Below are positions 1 to 7,646 of a stretch of 33,119 nucleotides of DNA, piece by piece (positions within the stretch are counted from its first letter, which is position 1; every line of letters starts with the position of its first letter). The translations under genes and the position numbers were made by a program. Location of the stretch: contig JADJPJ010000102.1 in the NCBI GenBank assembly GCA_016713325.1, positions 1 through 33,119 of the forward strand. Direction: 5' to 3'. The notes under the pieces were generated by a model, which was not told the DNA's origin, searched no databases, and saw nothing but the letters and a program-made list of their open reading frames with translations. The DNA comes from Candidatus Flexifilum affinis. Lineage in GTDB: Bacteria > Chloroflexota > Anaerolineae > Aggregatilineales > Phototrophicaceae.

Positions 1-128
1 GATCACCACGATGTGCACCGGATCGAACGGGCGGGTGTGCCGAAACGCCAGGACGTTGGCTGTCTCTTGTACCCGCTCGACCAGCGTCACGCCACTCAAC
101 ACCTCATCGCAATGAAATCACTCGTCAA
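1..128 (-). CDS. Partial HIT-like (histidine triad) protein, N-terminal part
   Basis: Read on the minus strand, positions 111 to 1 are open and encode a stretch containing LVERVQETANVLAFR followed by HTRPFDPVHIVVI. This is the usual N-terminal pattern of HIT-family nucleotide hydrolases: a variable strand, then a DxxP.xPxHxLVI-like segment. The gene runs off the left edge, so the HxHxH active site is not visible. Upstream of the conserved part the frame is closed by a TGA. A one-base change near position 112 would join it to a TTG start at 128, reading TSDFICDEV, with a purine-rich site a few bases upstream. The start is therefore uncertain. No partner gene is evident. The family call rests on pattern memory of a 37-residue fragment. 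Confidence 0.45.
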
Positions 129-441
129 AGATATCCCTCGCGTTTCCGCTCAAATAGGGTAATCCAAGAAGCTGAGGAGTTATAGGGTTCTGGTTTTAAG
201 CTCTCGTTCCTACTCGTGGTCTTCCGCAGTCAAGTCATTCACCCTTTTTGCATCGGCATACATAGACAGTAAGCCGTTGTCGTTGGCAGTAATCCCAATG
301 TGCTGTTCATGTGTTTATCCAGACCACTGCAAGCCAAATGGGCGGAGGGGTCCGGTCGTCTACAGCTGACACGTCGCAACCAAGCGGAGCGCCCACACCC
401 GCCTCCACGGATAATCCCTGTTGGATCGTCGGGCTATCCCC
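129..441. other. AT-richer stretch without a convincing gene
   Basis: I see no ORF with a recognisable product. A short minus-strand reading frame ending at the TAG at 210-212 (about 33 codons, needing one frame change near 295) looks protein-like but is too short to call. Base composition is clearly more AT-rich than the PRTRC and DISARM blocks. Confidence 0.4.
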
Positions 442-874
442 TCATTTGTCCGGTTCTTCGTCAATCAGGCCGGTCGATATGACCTGGGCAGGGGCTGCGC
501 CAATGAGGTAGAGGTTGTCCGTTTCCAGATTGAATCGCCGAACGAAGGCTCTTGCCCCATCGGGTGTGTAGAACATGGAGACCCGCTCGAGCGTTTCACG
601 ATACTCGACGCCGCACCATTCTCGAAATTCCTCCCCAGCAGGCCAGGCAGATCCCGAAGCTCAGTGAAAATTCTCGATCACCTGGAAATCAACCCCAGTA
701 GACCTGCAATCGACTCGGGCAAATGCATGCTGAAAGGCTGATCAGCTTTCCGGGCGGCCAGAGTTGTGTGAACTGTGCAGGCCAGTCAGGGCGGTTCGCT
801 CGCAAGAGAAAGTATCCGCCGGAGCAATACTCGGTCAAGTCGACGGATTCGATAGTCGATGTACTCAGTGCCAT
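442..874 (-). pseudogene. Unrecognised protein, frameshifted
   Basis: The minus strand has two protein-like segments in different frames. The first starts at an ATG at 874 and includes YCSGGYFLLRANRPDWPAQF. The second ends at the TGA at 442-444 and includes EEFREWCGVEYRETLERVS and FNLETDNLYLIGAAPAQ. They can be joined by two single-base frame changes between about 660 and 700, giving roughly 140 residues. I do not recognise the family. There are no membrane segments or nucleotide-binding motifs. The start lies close to the apparent 5' end of the plus-strand gene at 859, so one of the two ends is probably wrong or a junction lies there. This could be a decayed gene or an intact gene with sequencing errors. 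Confidence 0.35.
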
Positions 875-1449
875 TTTCCAGAAAGGATGAAATCATACCA
901 GCAACAGCTCCAAGCACCCAGAGCCCAGCCATCCTCACCCTCACGCTCAACGAGGAGCCGGGTGAGCGCAAGACCGGCGCGCTGGTCGCGCAGCGCGGTG
1001 ACCTGGGCAAGGTGTTCCAGTTCACCTACACCGGCCCGCTCGATCTGGTCGAGGGCATCCGCCACGCGCTCGACGCCCTGAACGCGCTGGAGGCTGACCC
1101 GCCGGCGCTGCCCGATCCGCCGAAGCCCGCGTCATCGACCAGGCCGGAGCCGAAGACCCCTCCGCCGCCCGCCGAGCCGACGATCGACGTGCCGCTCAGG
1201 AAAGGGACGAAGGCGGTCCGGATCAGCCACCTCAAGCTGGTCGGCGGGGAGACGGACGCCGCGGCTTACCGTCAGGCGGTGCTTCTGGCCGGCAAGCTGA
1301 TCGATGGCGGGCTGTGGGACGGGGAGTCGCCGATCCGCATCGACGACGTGTACGCCCTGGCGCGGAAGCTCAAGCCGCTGACCGAGCGCGAGCTGTCGCT
1401 GTTCACGCTGGAGGATTTCGTGCAGGTGGGGAAGTCGCCGAGACTCTAA
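859..1449 (+). CDS. PRTRC system protein E-like
   Basis: An intact 196-codon ORF. From about residue 23 it encodes a beta-rich domain (PAILTLTLNEEP, then KVFQFTYTGPLDLVEGIRHA). A proline-rich linker follows at about residues 78-110, then a C-terminal alpha-rich domain of about 80 residues ending in FTLEDFVQVGKSPRL. The N-terminal pattern and the position upstream of a PRTRC protein C gene resemble PRTRC protein E, a plasmid/ICE-associated protein of unknown function, but the C-terminal domain is not one I can assign. The start is unsure: the first 20 residues look unlike the rest and overlap the head of a minus-strand gene, so the original start may have been lost at a junction near 890-930. 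An eroded minus-strand gene separates it from the rest of the cassette. Confidence 0.55.
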   Translation: MYSVPFSRKDEIIPATAPSTQSPAILTLTLNEEPGERKTGALVAQRGDLGKVFQFTYTGPLDLVEGIRHALDALNALEADPPALPDPPKPASSTRPEPKTPPPPAEPTIDVPLRKGTKAVRISHLKLVGGETDAAAYRQAVLLAGKLIDGGLWDGESPIRIDDVYALARKLKPLTERELSLFTLEDFVQVGKSPRL

Positions 1450-1486
1450 AACTGACAGATCAGGACTGAGCAGAACGATTCATCCC

Positions 1487-2388
1487 CTAGTCCCCCACCC
1501 ACGCGACAATCGTGTCTGACGCGAGATCAAGCCGATATGCCGCCCACGCTTCCAAATCGACGACATAGACAAACCCGTTTTTCGCACGAGTGCTGATGGC
1601 AACATGGTTGCCATCAGGCGAAAGCGCCAGTGATGTAATGTCGAGGCAGGTGTCGTAGATTAGGTTGGCTCCACTATCCGATATGTACAACCGCCCTTCA
1701 AGCGTAGACGGAGATCGAACCATGAAAGCACATGAGGAAGGGACGGCAAGGCTGACATACTGCTCAACGCTGAATTCTAGCGGCTGCCTCAAAACCCCCC
1801 ACTCCGAGACGTTAGGAGTTGCTCATAAAACTGATTGCTCTCTTCAAGGTTGCCTACACTTTCCGTAAACGGATCCGATGATCCATCTGTCAGTCCCCCA
1901 ACCTGCTTCGTAGGCGGCGAACTGGGTAACGTCGAGCCAGATGACGGGTGGATAGAGCAGTGACCCTGCATACTCGTAGGCATTAAACGGAACAAGATAC
2001 GTCTCTCGCGACGGTCTGGTCGATACGACCCGAATTGCCGTGAGATATAAGATAGCCAATGATCGCGTGTGGACTCTGTCCTGCCCACATAAGAGGCAAA
2101 CCACTGCCCATCAGGTGATAACGCCAAAGGCGCTGTATTCGTTGTCGTTGCTAAAGGCGATGTAGTATCGCGAAGGTGTATCGGCACGGAAGCCATGAAC
2201 ACCAGTATATGACCACGTAATGATCGTGCCTGCAAAGTCCAATCATCAGGCGCCTCACCGATGGACCTGATGCAGCGTTCTACCGTTTCCTATGTTGTAA
2301 GGGTAGGCTCCGCCTCTTGCGCTGCTGCAGGAAAACTAACCAACAGGACGACCGCAAGACATACGAAACACAACCGATAAGCTACCAT
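1487..2388 (-). pseudogene. Secreted WD40/TolB-like beta-propeller protein, frameshifted
   Basis: The minus strand starts at an ATG at 2388 with a clear signal peptide: a short basic start, then a hydrophobic run (VCLAVVLLVSFP) and an AAA-Q cleavage site. The frame stops at a TAG at 2290-2292. Further down, in other frames, come two typical propeller blade signatures, LALSPDGQWFAS near 2105 and LALSPDGNHVAIST near 1600, and a last stop at 1487-1489. Blade signatures of the form SPDG plus a hydrophobic strand are typical of WD40 or TolB-type propellers. At least three frame changes are needed to read it through, so it is either a true pseudogene or badly sequenced. It interrupts the plus-strand PRTRC cassette and is AT-richer than it. 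Confidence 0.5.
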
Positions 2389-2623
2389 CGTTAACCCTCA
2401 TATCCGACTGCCTAGAAGCTGAGTATAGGCGAGATTCACAGATTACTCGAACGCGAACCACGCCAAACATCTGCGATCAAGACGTTAGGAATTCCGTTGT
2501 CCAATTGGCTAGCGGTTTCGGCAACCGCAATCAGAGAACATCGACAGCTTCTCCTTGATGTTCGTCTCTTCCATATCAGCACTTTTCCAAACCGGATTTA
2601 TCTCAGTATTGAGAGGAGAAAGC

Positions 2624-2839
2624 ATGACTGACCAGAACCAAACAACCCGCCGTATCTTCAAAATCGGCGCCACGCGGATTGTCGAGGATGCCTCGACCGC
2701 CGGCCTGTCGCTCGACGCAGTGAAGCCGATCCTCGCCCGCAGCTTCCCGGAGGTCAGCCACGCCACCGTCCGCGAGACGACGCTGGAGGACGGCACGCGG
2801 CTCGTGGAGTGGTTGGCCGTCCCAGGCAGGAAGGGATGA
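2624..2839 (+). CDS. PRTRC system protein C
   Basis: A 71-residue protein starting at the ATG at 2624, which has a good GAGAGGAGA ribosome-binding site 5-6 bases upstream. The longer frame to 2555 has no such site. It reads TRRIFKIGATRIVEDAST, then a segment with SLDAVKPILARSFPEVSHA and a strand ending in VEWLAVPGRKG. Size, FKIGATRIVED-like opening and the ARSFPEV segment match PRTRC system protein C, a small protein of unknown biochemical role found in plasmid/ICE cassettes with a ParB-like and a ThiF-like protein. The stop overlaps the next start (ATGA at 2836-2839), so it heads a translationally coupled operon that reaches at least 6048. No parB-like gene lies in the window. Confidence 0.8.
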   Translation: MTDQNQTTRRIFKIGATRIVEDASTAGLSLDAVKPILARSFPEVSHATVRETTLEDGTRLVEWLAVPGRKG

Positions 2840-3105
2840 CCGGCATGGTCGGCGTTCCGTTCGGATTGGACGACCTGCGCGCGTGTCTGGAGTCCGTCGC
2901 GCCGGTCGAGCTGAAGGGGATGAGGCTGCTGGAGGCGCAGCCTCACCTCATCGCCGGCACCGCGCGCATTCCCCGCGCCGATCTGGTCGAGGCGGTGACG
3001 GAGATCGTCGCCTATACCGGGCGCTGCGCGGCGGCCGCGCGTCAGCTGGCGAGCCTCCCGCCGGTTCCGCTTCTGACGGTGAGCATTCCGGAGTTCGGCC
3101 TGTGA
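2836..3105 (+). CDS. Unrecognised small PRTRC-operon protein
   Basis: An 89-residue ORF whose ATG at 2836 overlaps the stop of the PRTRC C gene by four bases. A longer in-frame reading from 2809 would lie inside that gene and is unlikely. It reads as one compact alpha/beta domain (DDLRACLESVAPVELKG, then ADLVEAVTEIVAYTGRCAAA) with no signal peptide, membrane segment or known motif. Its stop overlaps a GTG start for the next gene (GTGA at 3102-3105). I do not recognise the family. The conserved coupling suggests it is a regular member of this version of the cassette. Confidence 0.65.
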   Translation: MTGMVGVPFGLDDLRACLESVAPVELKGMRLLEAQPHLIAGTARIPRADLVEAVTEIVAYTGRCAAAARQLASLPPVPLLTVSIPEFGL

Positions 3106-4010
3106 TCCCGCTGATGGATGCCTACGCGCACCTCGCCCACGCCCTCGCCGCCGACCCGCTCCTGCGGTTGGCCGCGACCGTCGCGACGCTCGATCCGTTC
3201 TGGGCGGCGCTGGCCGAAGGGGAGATCGATGACGAGACCGATCCGCTGACCATCGCCCTGCACGTCACGCGCGGAGCCTTCCCCGAAGTCTACGCCGAAG
3301 CGGTCGAGCGGCTGCGGGCGGGCGCCGGCTACGCGGAGCTGGACCGCCTGATCTGCCGGGCGATCACCGCCAGGGGCATCCCGCTCGACGACCTGGAGGC
3401 GATGAGCTGGGGCGTGCCGCTGAACGCCTGGGGTGTGGACCTCGAAGACCCGGAGTTCTACGCCGTCCATGCCGATCTGCTGCCGCTGCTCGCGCCGTTC
3501 GGTCTCACGCCGCCGGAGGAGGACGCCTATCGGGTCGATGTGCCGGCGTGCGTCTATCCTGCCGGGCGTGCCATCGCCGCCAGCCTGCTGGAGCAGACCG
3601 AGCCGGCGCTGCGGCAGGTGGGCTGGGCGTTCGGGTGGCTGTTCTCCTGCACCGGCAACTCCCTGGTCGACGGCACCGACGAGGGGCTTGCCGATATCTC
3701 GCCGCTCTCGTGGTCAGCCGACGACATCGCCTTCGCCATCGAGCTGATCGCCGAAGCGGAGGGGATCATGCGCGATGTGCAAGATGGGATTGAGACTCTC
3801 AAAGGATCGCCTGACTTGACGGCAGCGTTGGCGCGCAATGTCGCACGTCTGTATCGTGAGCTGAAGAAGAAAGGCAAACATGATGACCGCAGGGAACACC
3901 GAAGGTATGACCGCCACTTCCGACTGGAATGGACGCGCCCTGACGATGGCGCTGACGGAACAACCGTCGCTGCTCCTCTCGTTCTACAGCTACGGGGTGA
4001 TGTTGCGTAA
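3102..4010 (+). CDS. Unrecognised PRTRC-operon protein (possibly PRTRC F-like)
   Basis: The coding pattern becomes sensible from a GTG at 3102 (overlapping the upstream stop) or an ATG at 3114. The protein is acidic, with segments such as DPFWAALAEGEIDDETDP and FGWLFSCTGNSLVDGTDEG, the latter followed by ISPLSWSADDIAFAIELIAEA. The last 40 codons, from about 3885, are basic and low in structure and lie over the start of the next gene, so the real end may be near 3885 with a missed stop or one-base error. The genomic position and general character would suit PRTRC protein F, but I cannot confirm a family match. There is no signal peptide or membrane segment. Confidence 0.55.
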   Translation: MIPLMDAYAHLAHALAADPLLRLAATVATLDPFWAALAEGEIDDETDPLTIALHVTRGAFPEVYAEAVERLRAGAGYAELDRLICRAITARGIPLDDLEAMSWGVPLNAWGVDLEDPEFYAVHADLLPLLAPFGLTPPEEDAYRVDVPACVYPAGRAIAASLLEQTEPALRQVGWAFGWLFSCTGNSLVDGTDEGLADISPLSWSADDIAFAIELIAEAEGIMRDVQDGIETLKGSPDLTAALARNVARLYRELKKKGKHDDRREHRRYDRHFRLEWTRPDDGADGTTVAAPLVLQLRGDVA

Positions 4011-4611
4011 GACGGATGGCGGTGTGACCCATGAGTACCCGGTCGACCCGGCGCAGATCGCGCTGGCGCTGGCGGCCAAGGTCACCTTCGACACCGGGCT
4101 GCTCGGCGGGAACACGCTGCTTGTCCGGCAGGATGGCGTGAAGCGCACCGTCGTGGAGTACCGTCCGCCGCAGAAGACCGGCGTCTTCCTCGAAGGCTCG
4201 GAGACGGCGCTGCGCGTGCCGCTGCCCGGGCTGGTCATGGTCCGCACCACCACCGATGGCAGCGCGCCGCAGTATGGCGTGTTCGCCGTCAAGCGCCGGC
4301 CGGATCGGCTCGACGTGCCGCTGTTTCACGCCCCCATCCCCAACGTGTTCGGCTCCGGCGCGATCTGCTGGGGCACCGTCCAGCGGGTGAGCGATGCTGC
4401 CCTGCACGCCACATCGCTGGCGGAGGACTGGCGGAGCCTCCTTGGTTCTCCCTTTGGGGACCACGCCACAAGCGGAAAAAGCAGGAGGGAGCCGCGCGAC
4501 ATCCGCAAGCTGCTCATCGACCTGGAGGCGCGCAAGGCGCGGACGTATCCGACCGGCGACCTCGTCCCGATCAAGAAGACGCTGGCACAACTGCTGGGTG
4601 AGGCGACATGA
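3880..4611 (+). CDS. PRTRC system protein B
   Basis: A 243-residue protein. Recognisable features are LLSFYSYGVMLRKTDGG near the N terminus, then a strand-rich stretch with VVEYRPPQKTGVFLEG, a segment VPLPGLVMVRTTTDG, the segment PIPNVFGSGAICWGTV at about residues 150-165, and a C-terminal TGDLVPIKKTLAQLLG. The YSYGVMLR, RPPQKTGVF and CWGTV segments match PRTRC system protein B as I know it; its function is unknown. Starts at 3880 or 3907 are both possible, as the first nine residues are not conserved-looking. The stop overlaps the ThiF gene start (ATGA at 4608-4611). The 131-base overlap with the upstream ORF is unusual for this operon and points to a problem at the upstream end. Confidence 0.8.
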   Translation: MMTAGNTEGMTATSDWNGRALTMALTEQPSLLLSFYSYGVMLRKTDGGVTHEYPVDPAQIALALAAKVTFDTGLLGGNTLLVRQDGVKRTVVEYRPPQKTGVFLEGSETALRVPLPGLVMVRTTTDGSAPQYGVFAVKRRPDRLDVPLFHAPIPNVFGSGAICWGTVQRVSDAALHATSLAEDWRSLLGSPFGDHATSGKSRREPRDIRKLLIDLEARKARTYPTGDLVPIKKTLAQLLGEAT

Positions 4612-5399
4612 ACGGCATCTTCGACCCCAACATCTACATCAAGACGATCACGCTGGTGGGCGTGGGCGGCACGGGGGCATCAGCCGCTCGGATTGTCGCG
4701 CGCATCCTCTACGATATGCAGCGCGCACGTCAGCATACGCCGTCGCTGGTGTTGATCGACCCGGATCGCGTCGAGGAAAAGAACATCGGACGGCAGGCGT
4801 TGTTTGCTCCGGCGGACATCGGGCTGTTCAAAGCCGAATGCGTTGCCCGCCGCTTGAATGCCGCGCTGGGACTGGACATCGGCTGGATCGCCGAGCCGCT
4901 CGACCCGGAACGCTATGCCGACCGTTTCGGTTCGGGCCTGGTGATTTCGTGTGTGGATAATCACGAAGCGCGCCGTGCTGTCCACCGGATGAAGGGGGTG
5001 CAGATAAGTGGGGGTAACCATGCGAATTCTGGGCAGGTCTGCATCGGAAACGTGGATGATCCGGACCTGATGCGCCGCTTCATCGACGGGCGCGACGGCA
5101 AGTATCCCTATCTGCCGAAGGAGGGGCTGCTGTTTCCAGCGCTGCTCGAACCGGAACCGCCGTCGGAACATCTACTCCCAACACCGGGCGCATCGTGCGC
5201 CGATCTCCTGGATGCGGGCTACCAGCACCTGCTGATCAACGACTGGATTGCCACCGTGATCGGCACCTACGTCTACAAGCTGCTCCACCGGCAGTCGATT
5301 GCCACCTTCGCTACTTTTGTCAGCCTGGAGGGCATGAGCGTCCGGAGTTTGCCGATCTGCCGGGAGGAACTATCTACATTTCTGGAAGTGGAGGCGTAA
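4608..5399 (+). CDS. PRTRC system ThiF/E1-like adenylation-fold protein
   Basis: An intact 263-residue protein with the Rossmann fold of ThiF/MoeB/E1-like enzymes. The nucleotide-binding loop LVGVGGTGASAARIV lies at about residues 16-30, and DPDRVEEKNIGRQ at about 51-63 is the acidic segment plus the Asn and Arg residues that contact ATP. A second acidic segment, ISCVDNHEARRAVHRM, lies at about 107-122. I see no CxxC zinc pairs, and a catalytic Cys is not obvious, as in other short PRTRC ThiF proteins. In this family the enzyme would be expected to adenylate a protein tail or small substrate, but no substrate is known. It is coupled by overlap to protein B and followed after two bases by a small ORF. 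Confidence 0.88.
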   Translation: MNGIFDPNIYIKTITLVGVGGTGASAARIVARILYDMQRARQHTPSLVLIDPDRVEEKNIGRQALFAPADIGLFKAECVARRLNAALGLDIGWIAEPLDPERYADRFGSGLVISCVDNHEARRAVHRMKGVQISGGNHANSGQVCIGNVDDPDLMRRFIDGRDGKYPYLPKEGLLFPALLEPEPPSEHLLPTPGASCADLLDAGYQHLLINDWIATVIGTYVYKLLHRQSIATFATFVSLEGMSVRSLPICREELSTFLEVEA

Positions 5400-5401
5400 C
5401 C

Positions 5402-5641
5402 ATGCTGCAAGGCCAGCGTCAGAACACCCACCGCTCGAAGCTGCCGCCGCCGGGAGCGGTCGGGCACATCGTCGGGCTGAGCACCGTCGATCCGCGCCGC
5501 AAGTGCATCGTCAGCCACTACCCGCTGTGCGACAGCCCGGACCCGCGCTACAGCATCGGCATCCATACGTGCTGGGTGCGCTTTCTGGATAACGGTGAGA
5601 TCACTCGCTTCAGCGGCATCTGGTTCGAGGAGGCGCCATGA
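5402..5641 (+). CDS. Unrecognised 79-residue protein
   Basis: The ATG at 5402 lies two bases after the ThiF stop and is preceded by GGAGGCG. The in-frame extension to 5195 would sit inside the ThiF gene and is not used. The protein has a basic N terminus (QGQRQNTHRSKLPPPG) and a beta-rich core with CIVSHYPLCDSPDPRYSIG and WVRFLDNGEITRFSGIWFE. It carries three Cys residues but no paired zinc motif. Its stop overlaps the next ATG (5638-5641). Family not recognised. Confidence 0.6.
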   Translation: MLQGQRQNTHRSKLPPPGAVGHIVGLSTVDPRRKCIVSHYPLCDSPDPRYSIGIHTCWVRFLDNGEITRFSGIWFEEAP

Positions 5642-6048
5642 ACGGCGATCTGGCACACCTCGACTGGAAGCCGGCCATCCTGCTCCGCGTGGCTCGACTG
5701 CCGTTCGGCGCGCCGGGCGGGTTCTCGCTCCGCCGGGCATACCTCGCCGTCCACCAGGGGCAGATCCTCCACGCCGACTGGACGCTCGAAGCTGCCGAGC
5801 GGGCCTCCGGACTGGTCCATGCCACCGGCTGGACGCTCGACGCCGCGCTGGAGCTACCGCTGCGTCTGCAAGGCAAGGGCGCACGCTTCCTCCCCTCTGG
5901 CACCTGGCTGCTCCCGTACTCCGACGACGTGTTTCGCCTCTACGCCGGCGGCCGCGCGGCGCTGGCTCGCCTGAGCCGACGCCTCGACCAGCAGCCGACC
6001 GATCCGGCTGCGCTGGCAGCACTGATTCACCTGATCCGCCTTCTCTAG
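5638..6048 (+). CDS. Unrecognised 136-residue protein
   Basis: It starts at an ATG overlapping the preceding stop. The protein is Ala, Leu and Arg rich, with an N-terminal alpha/beta part (WKPAILLRVARLPFGAPGG, then RRAYLAVHQGQILHADWTL) and a helical C terminus (ALARLSRRLDQQ, then ALAALIHLIRLL). No signal peptide and no motif that I can name. The coding pattern (G/C third positions) fits the PRTRC operon. The gap to the next gene is only 15 bases. Confidence 0.62.
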   Translation: MNGDLAHLDWKPAILLRVARLPFGAPGGFSLRRAYLAVHQGQILHADWTLEAAERASGLVHATGWTLDAALELPLRLQGKGARFLPSGTWLLPYSDDVFRLYAGGRAALARLSRRLDQQPTDPAALAALIHLIRLL

Positions 6049-6063
6049 ACCAAGGACAACCTC

Positions 6064-6570
6064 ATGACTCACGACCCGAGTGACTCTGCCATGCAGCGGT
6101 ACCATGACGGCTTCGATGCCGTCCAGTACAACGCCCTCGGCGACCTACTCGCCTCCACTCTGTATGCTGAGCGGGATGACAATCGCGTGACGGCAGGGAT
6201 GAACGCCCTGCAGGATGCCTGCCTGGAGCTGTGTGGCCACCCATCGTTTGCCCGGGCATGGCACCGGCTGGCGGTCTTCTGCGGCATCCACCTGGTCTCC
6301 GTGCACGTCGTCGATGCCATGCACGCTTACCTCCGCCGCTTCACTGCCGCTGAGGCAGACGATCGCCGCCTCGACGATTTCGAGGGCACGGCCAAGGCCC
6401 TGCTGCGCATCACTTCGGGCCTGGATGACCTCGGCACAGCGGCAGCCCACGCCAACGGCGTCCACGCATGGCAGGGGCGCACGGCCACCCAACTGCTTGA
6501 GCAGTTTCGTGTTGCCTTCCATACTGAGGAAATCGCGCCGGCGCAGCCACTGACGCGTTTTGCGAAGTGA
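6064..6570 (+). CDS. Unrecognised helical protein; 3' end possibly chimeric
   Basis: The ATG at 6064 is 15 bases after the previous stop. The protein is mostly helical and contains ARAWHRLAVFCGIHLVSVHV and a His-rich segment. It is the last gene of the plus-strand PRTRC-type cluster. From about 6481 (after WQGR) the plus frame runs exactly antisense to a well-conserved DUF2695-like segment of the converging gene, so its last 30 residues are probably not native. The simplest reading is that the original 3' end was lost at a junction at about 6478-6483. Family not recognised. Confidence 0.55.
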   Translation: MTHDPSDSAMQRYHDGFDAVQYNALGDLLASTLYAERDDNRVTAGMNALQDACLELCGHPSFARAWHRLAVFCGIHLVSVHVVDAMHAYLRRFTAAEADDRRLDDFEGTAKALLRITSGLDDLGTAAAHANGVHAWQGRTATQLLEQFRVAFHTEEIAPAQPLTRFAK

Positions 6571-6993
6571 TCCGTCGCAGCCGGATTGGGCATCTAGCCA
6601 TTCACACAGTCGGCCGAATTCTTTGGCAGTCATCAAGCGGGGTTTCGGCTTTGGTGGTGGAGCAGGTGAATGATCATAGCCGTCTTTCCGTTTTGGCTCG
6701 GCTGCAAGTCGTATCCAGACGTGAGATCGTCCTTTGTGGGCGGGCGCTGACCACTTCACTTTGATACGCTCTGGATACCGTTCAATCAGCTCAAGCAGAG
6801 TCTTACAGCCGTAGTCGGACGGTGTGAACGAACGCCACTGCGCCTTCAAGTGAGTGCCAATCATCCCCAGATGCTGATAGCCATACGCTTTCGTCGTCAT
6901 GCGCACCGAATGCTCAATGGCGTCCAACACTTCAGCCTCGGTTGGAGGCGCCGAGGATTCAGAACCTGGCAGTTCAGGGATTGAGTCATTCAT
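6145..6993 (-). CDS. OST-HTH/LOTUS-like and DUF2695-like protein, C terminus disrupted
   Basis: The likely start is the ATG at 6993 (MNDSIPELPG), preceded by GAGAAA; an in-frame extension upstream to 7161 looks non-coding. Residues about 20-85 (EVLDAIEHSVRM, then YQHLGMIGTHLKAQW and DYGCKTLLELIERYPERI) have the layout of an OST-HTH/LOTUS domain, an RNA-binding winged helix often linked to NYN nucleases. A proline-rich linker follows, then CDGSLRKTRQWLRRR and NTKLLKQLGG, which match the start of a DUF2695 domain. That family normally continues with a CDCEVLxN tail. Here the tail is missing after LGGR (about 6481) and the frame continues as antisense of the converging gene to a stop at 6145. 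I infer truncation or a chimeric junction. It has no obvious operon partner. Confidence 0.5.
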   Translation of the reverse strand: MNDSIPELPGSESSAPPTEAEVLDAIEHSVRMTTKAYGYQHLGMIGTHLKAQWRSFTPSDYGCKTLLELIERYPERIKVKWSAPAHKGRSHVWIRLAAEPKRKDGYDHSPAPPPKPKPRLMTAKEFGRLCEWLDAQSGCDGSLRKTRQWLRRRDFLSMEGNTKLLKQLGGRAPLPCVDAVGVGCRCAEVIQARSDAQQGLGRALEIVEAAIVCLSGSEAAEVSVHGIDDVHGDQVDAAEDRQPVPCPGKRWVATQLQAGILQGVHPCRHAIVIPLSIQSGGE

Positions 6994-7161
6994 TCGGATT
7001 TCTCGCACACCTACACTCCGCCTGATTTTATCATTCAGCGCTTTCCCGGTCCTCTGAGCATCATGGTCTCGCTTACCTCCACACTCGGAATGTCGTGCGC
7101 CTGTGATTCCCTCCGCTGCTTGGCGCGAGCCGAAGGGGCAGCATCCATGTGCCTCAGACAC

Positions 7162-7646
7162 TGCCGCTCAACCCCGCTGGCCACTGTTCCAGCCAGCGCA
7201 TGGCTCCGATGCGACCCGCGCTATCTCAGTCGCTGTTCCGCTCTGCCGCGCTGAGGCTGCTCAGCACCGTGCACTGCCGCTGACCTCTCAGACGACGGCG
7301 CAGTTTCCCCTTGCGCACCCGCTCGCTCATTACCCGGTCCGCCGCCGATCGGTGCGCCATGCGTTTCTCCTGCACCGCGCTTCGCCCATCCGACCTGAAC
7401 ACGTGCCGATGGAAATCTGACCACGGTAGCAGGCGCGGCCGCCTTCAAAATCGGCCGGATGAACCGACCGATTTCGCTTCACCCGATTGCTCCGGGCTGG
7501 CGCCGTGCTCAGCTTCGCTGAGCCTTCACCGCAATCGGGTAGCGTCCGATTGGATGAAGGCGTCCTCGGTGCGCCTGCTCAGGGCTGGTCAGACATCGGC
7601 ACAGGGTCGATGAATAGCGAAAGCGCTCAGGCGCGAGGAGCACATC
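7162..7646. other. Non-coding stretch upstream of ssb
   Basis: I see no convincing gene. Open frames here are low-complexity and Arg/Ala/Pro rich. It contains the nested inverted repeats at 7481-7540 and, at its right end, the ssb ribosome-binding site (GAGGAG about 7 bases before the ATG at 7647). Confidence 0.5.
7481..7540. repeat. Nested perfect inverted repeats upstream of ssb
   Basis: The outer arms ACCCGATTGC (7481-7490) and GCAATCGGGT (7531-7540) are perfect 10-bp inverted copies. Inside them GCTCAGC (7507-7513) and GCTGAGC (7517-7523) form a 7-bp stem with a TTC loop. A third pair, CTTCA (7479-7483) and TGAAG (7555-7559), may extend the structure. There are no T runs, so a terminator is unlikely. 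A replication or regulatory structure ahead of ssb is possible. Confidence 0.6.

Noticed and set aside
210..310. Short minus-strand ORF of about 33 codons
   Set aside because: It needs a frame change near 295 and has no recognisable product or ribosome-binding site.
7221..7448. Minus-strand ORF of 75 codons in the gap before ssb
   Set aside because: It is Ala/Gly/Arg-rich low complexity without a ribosome-binding site or family pattern.
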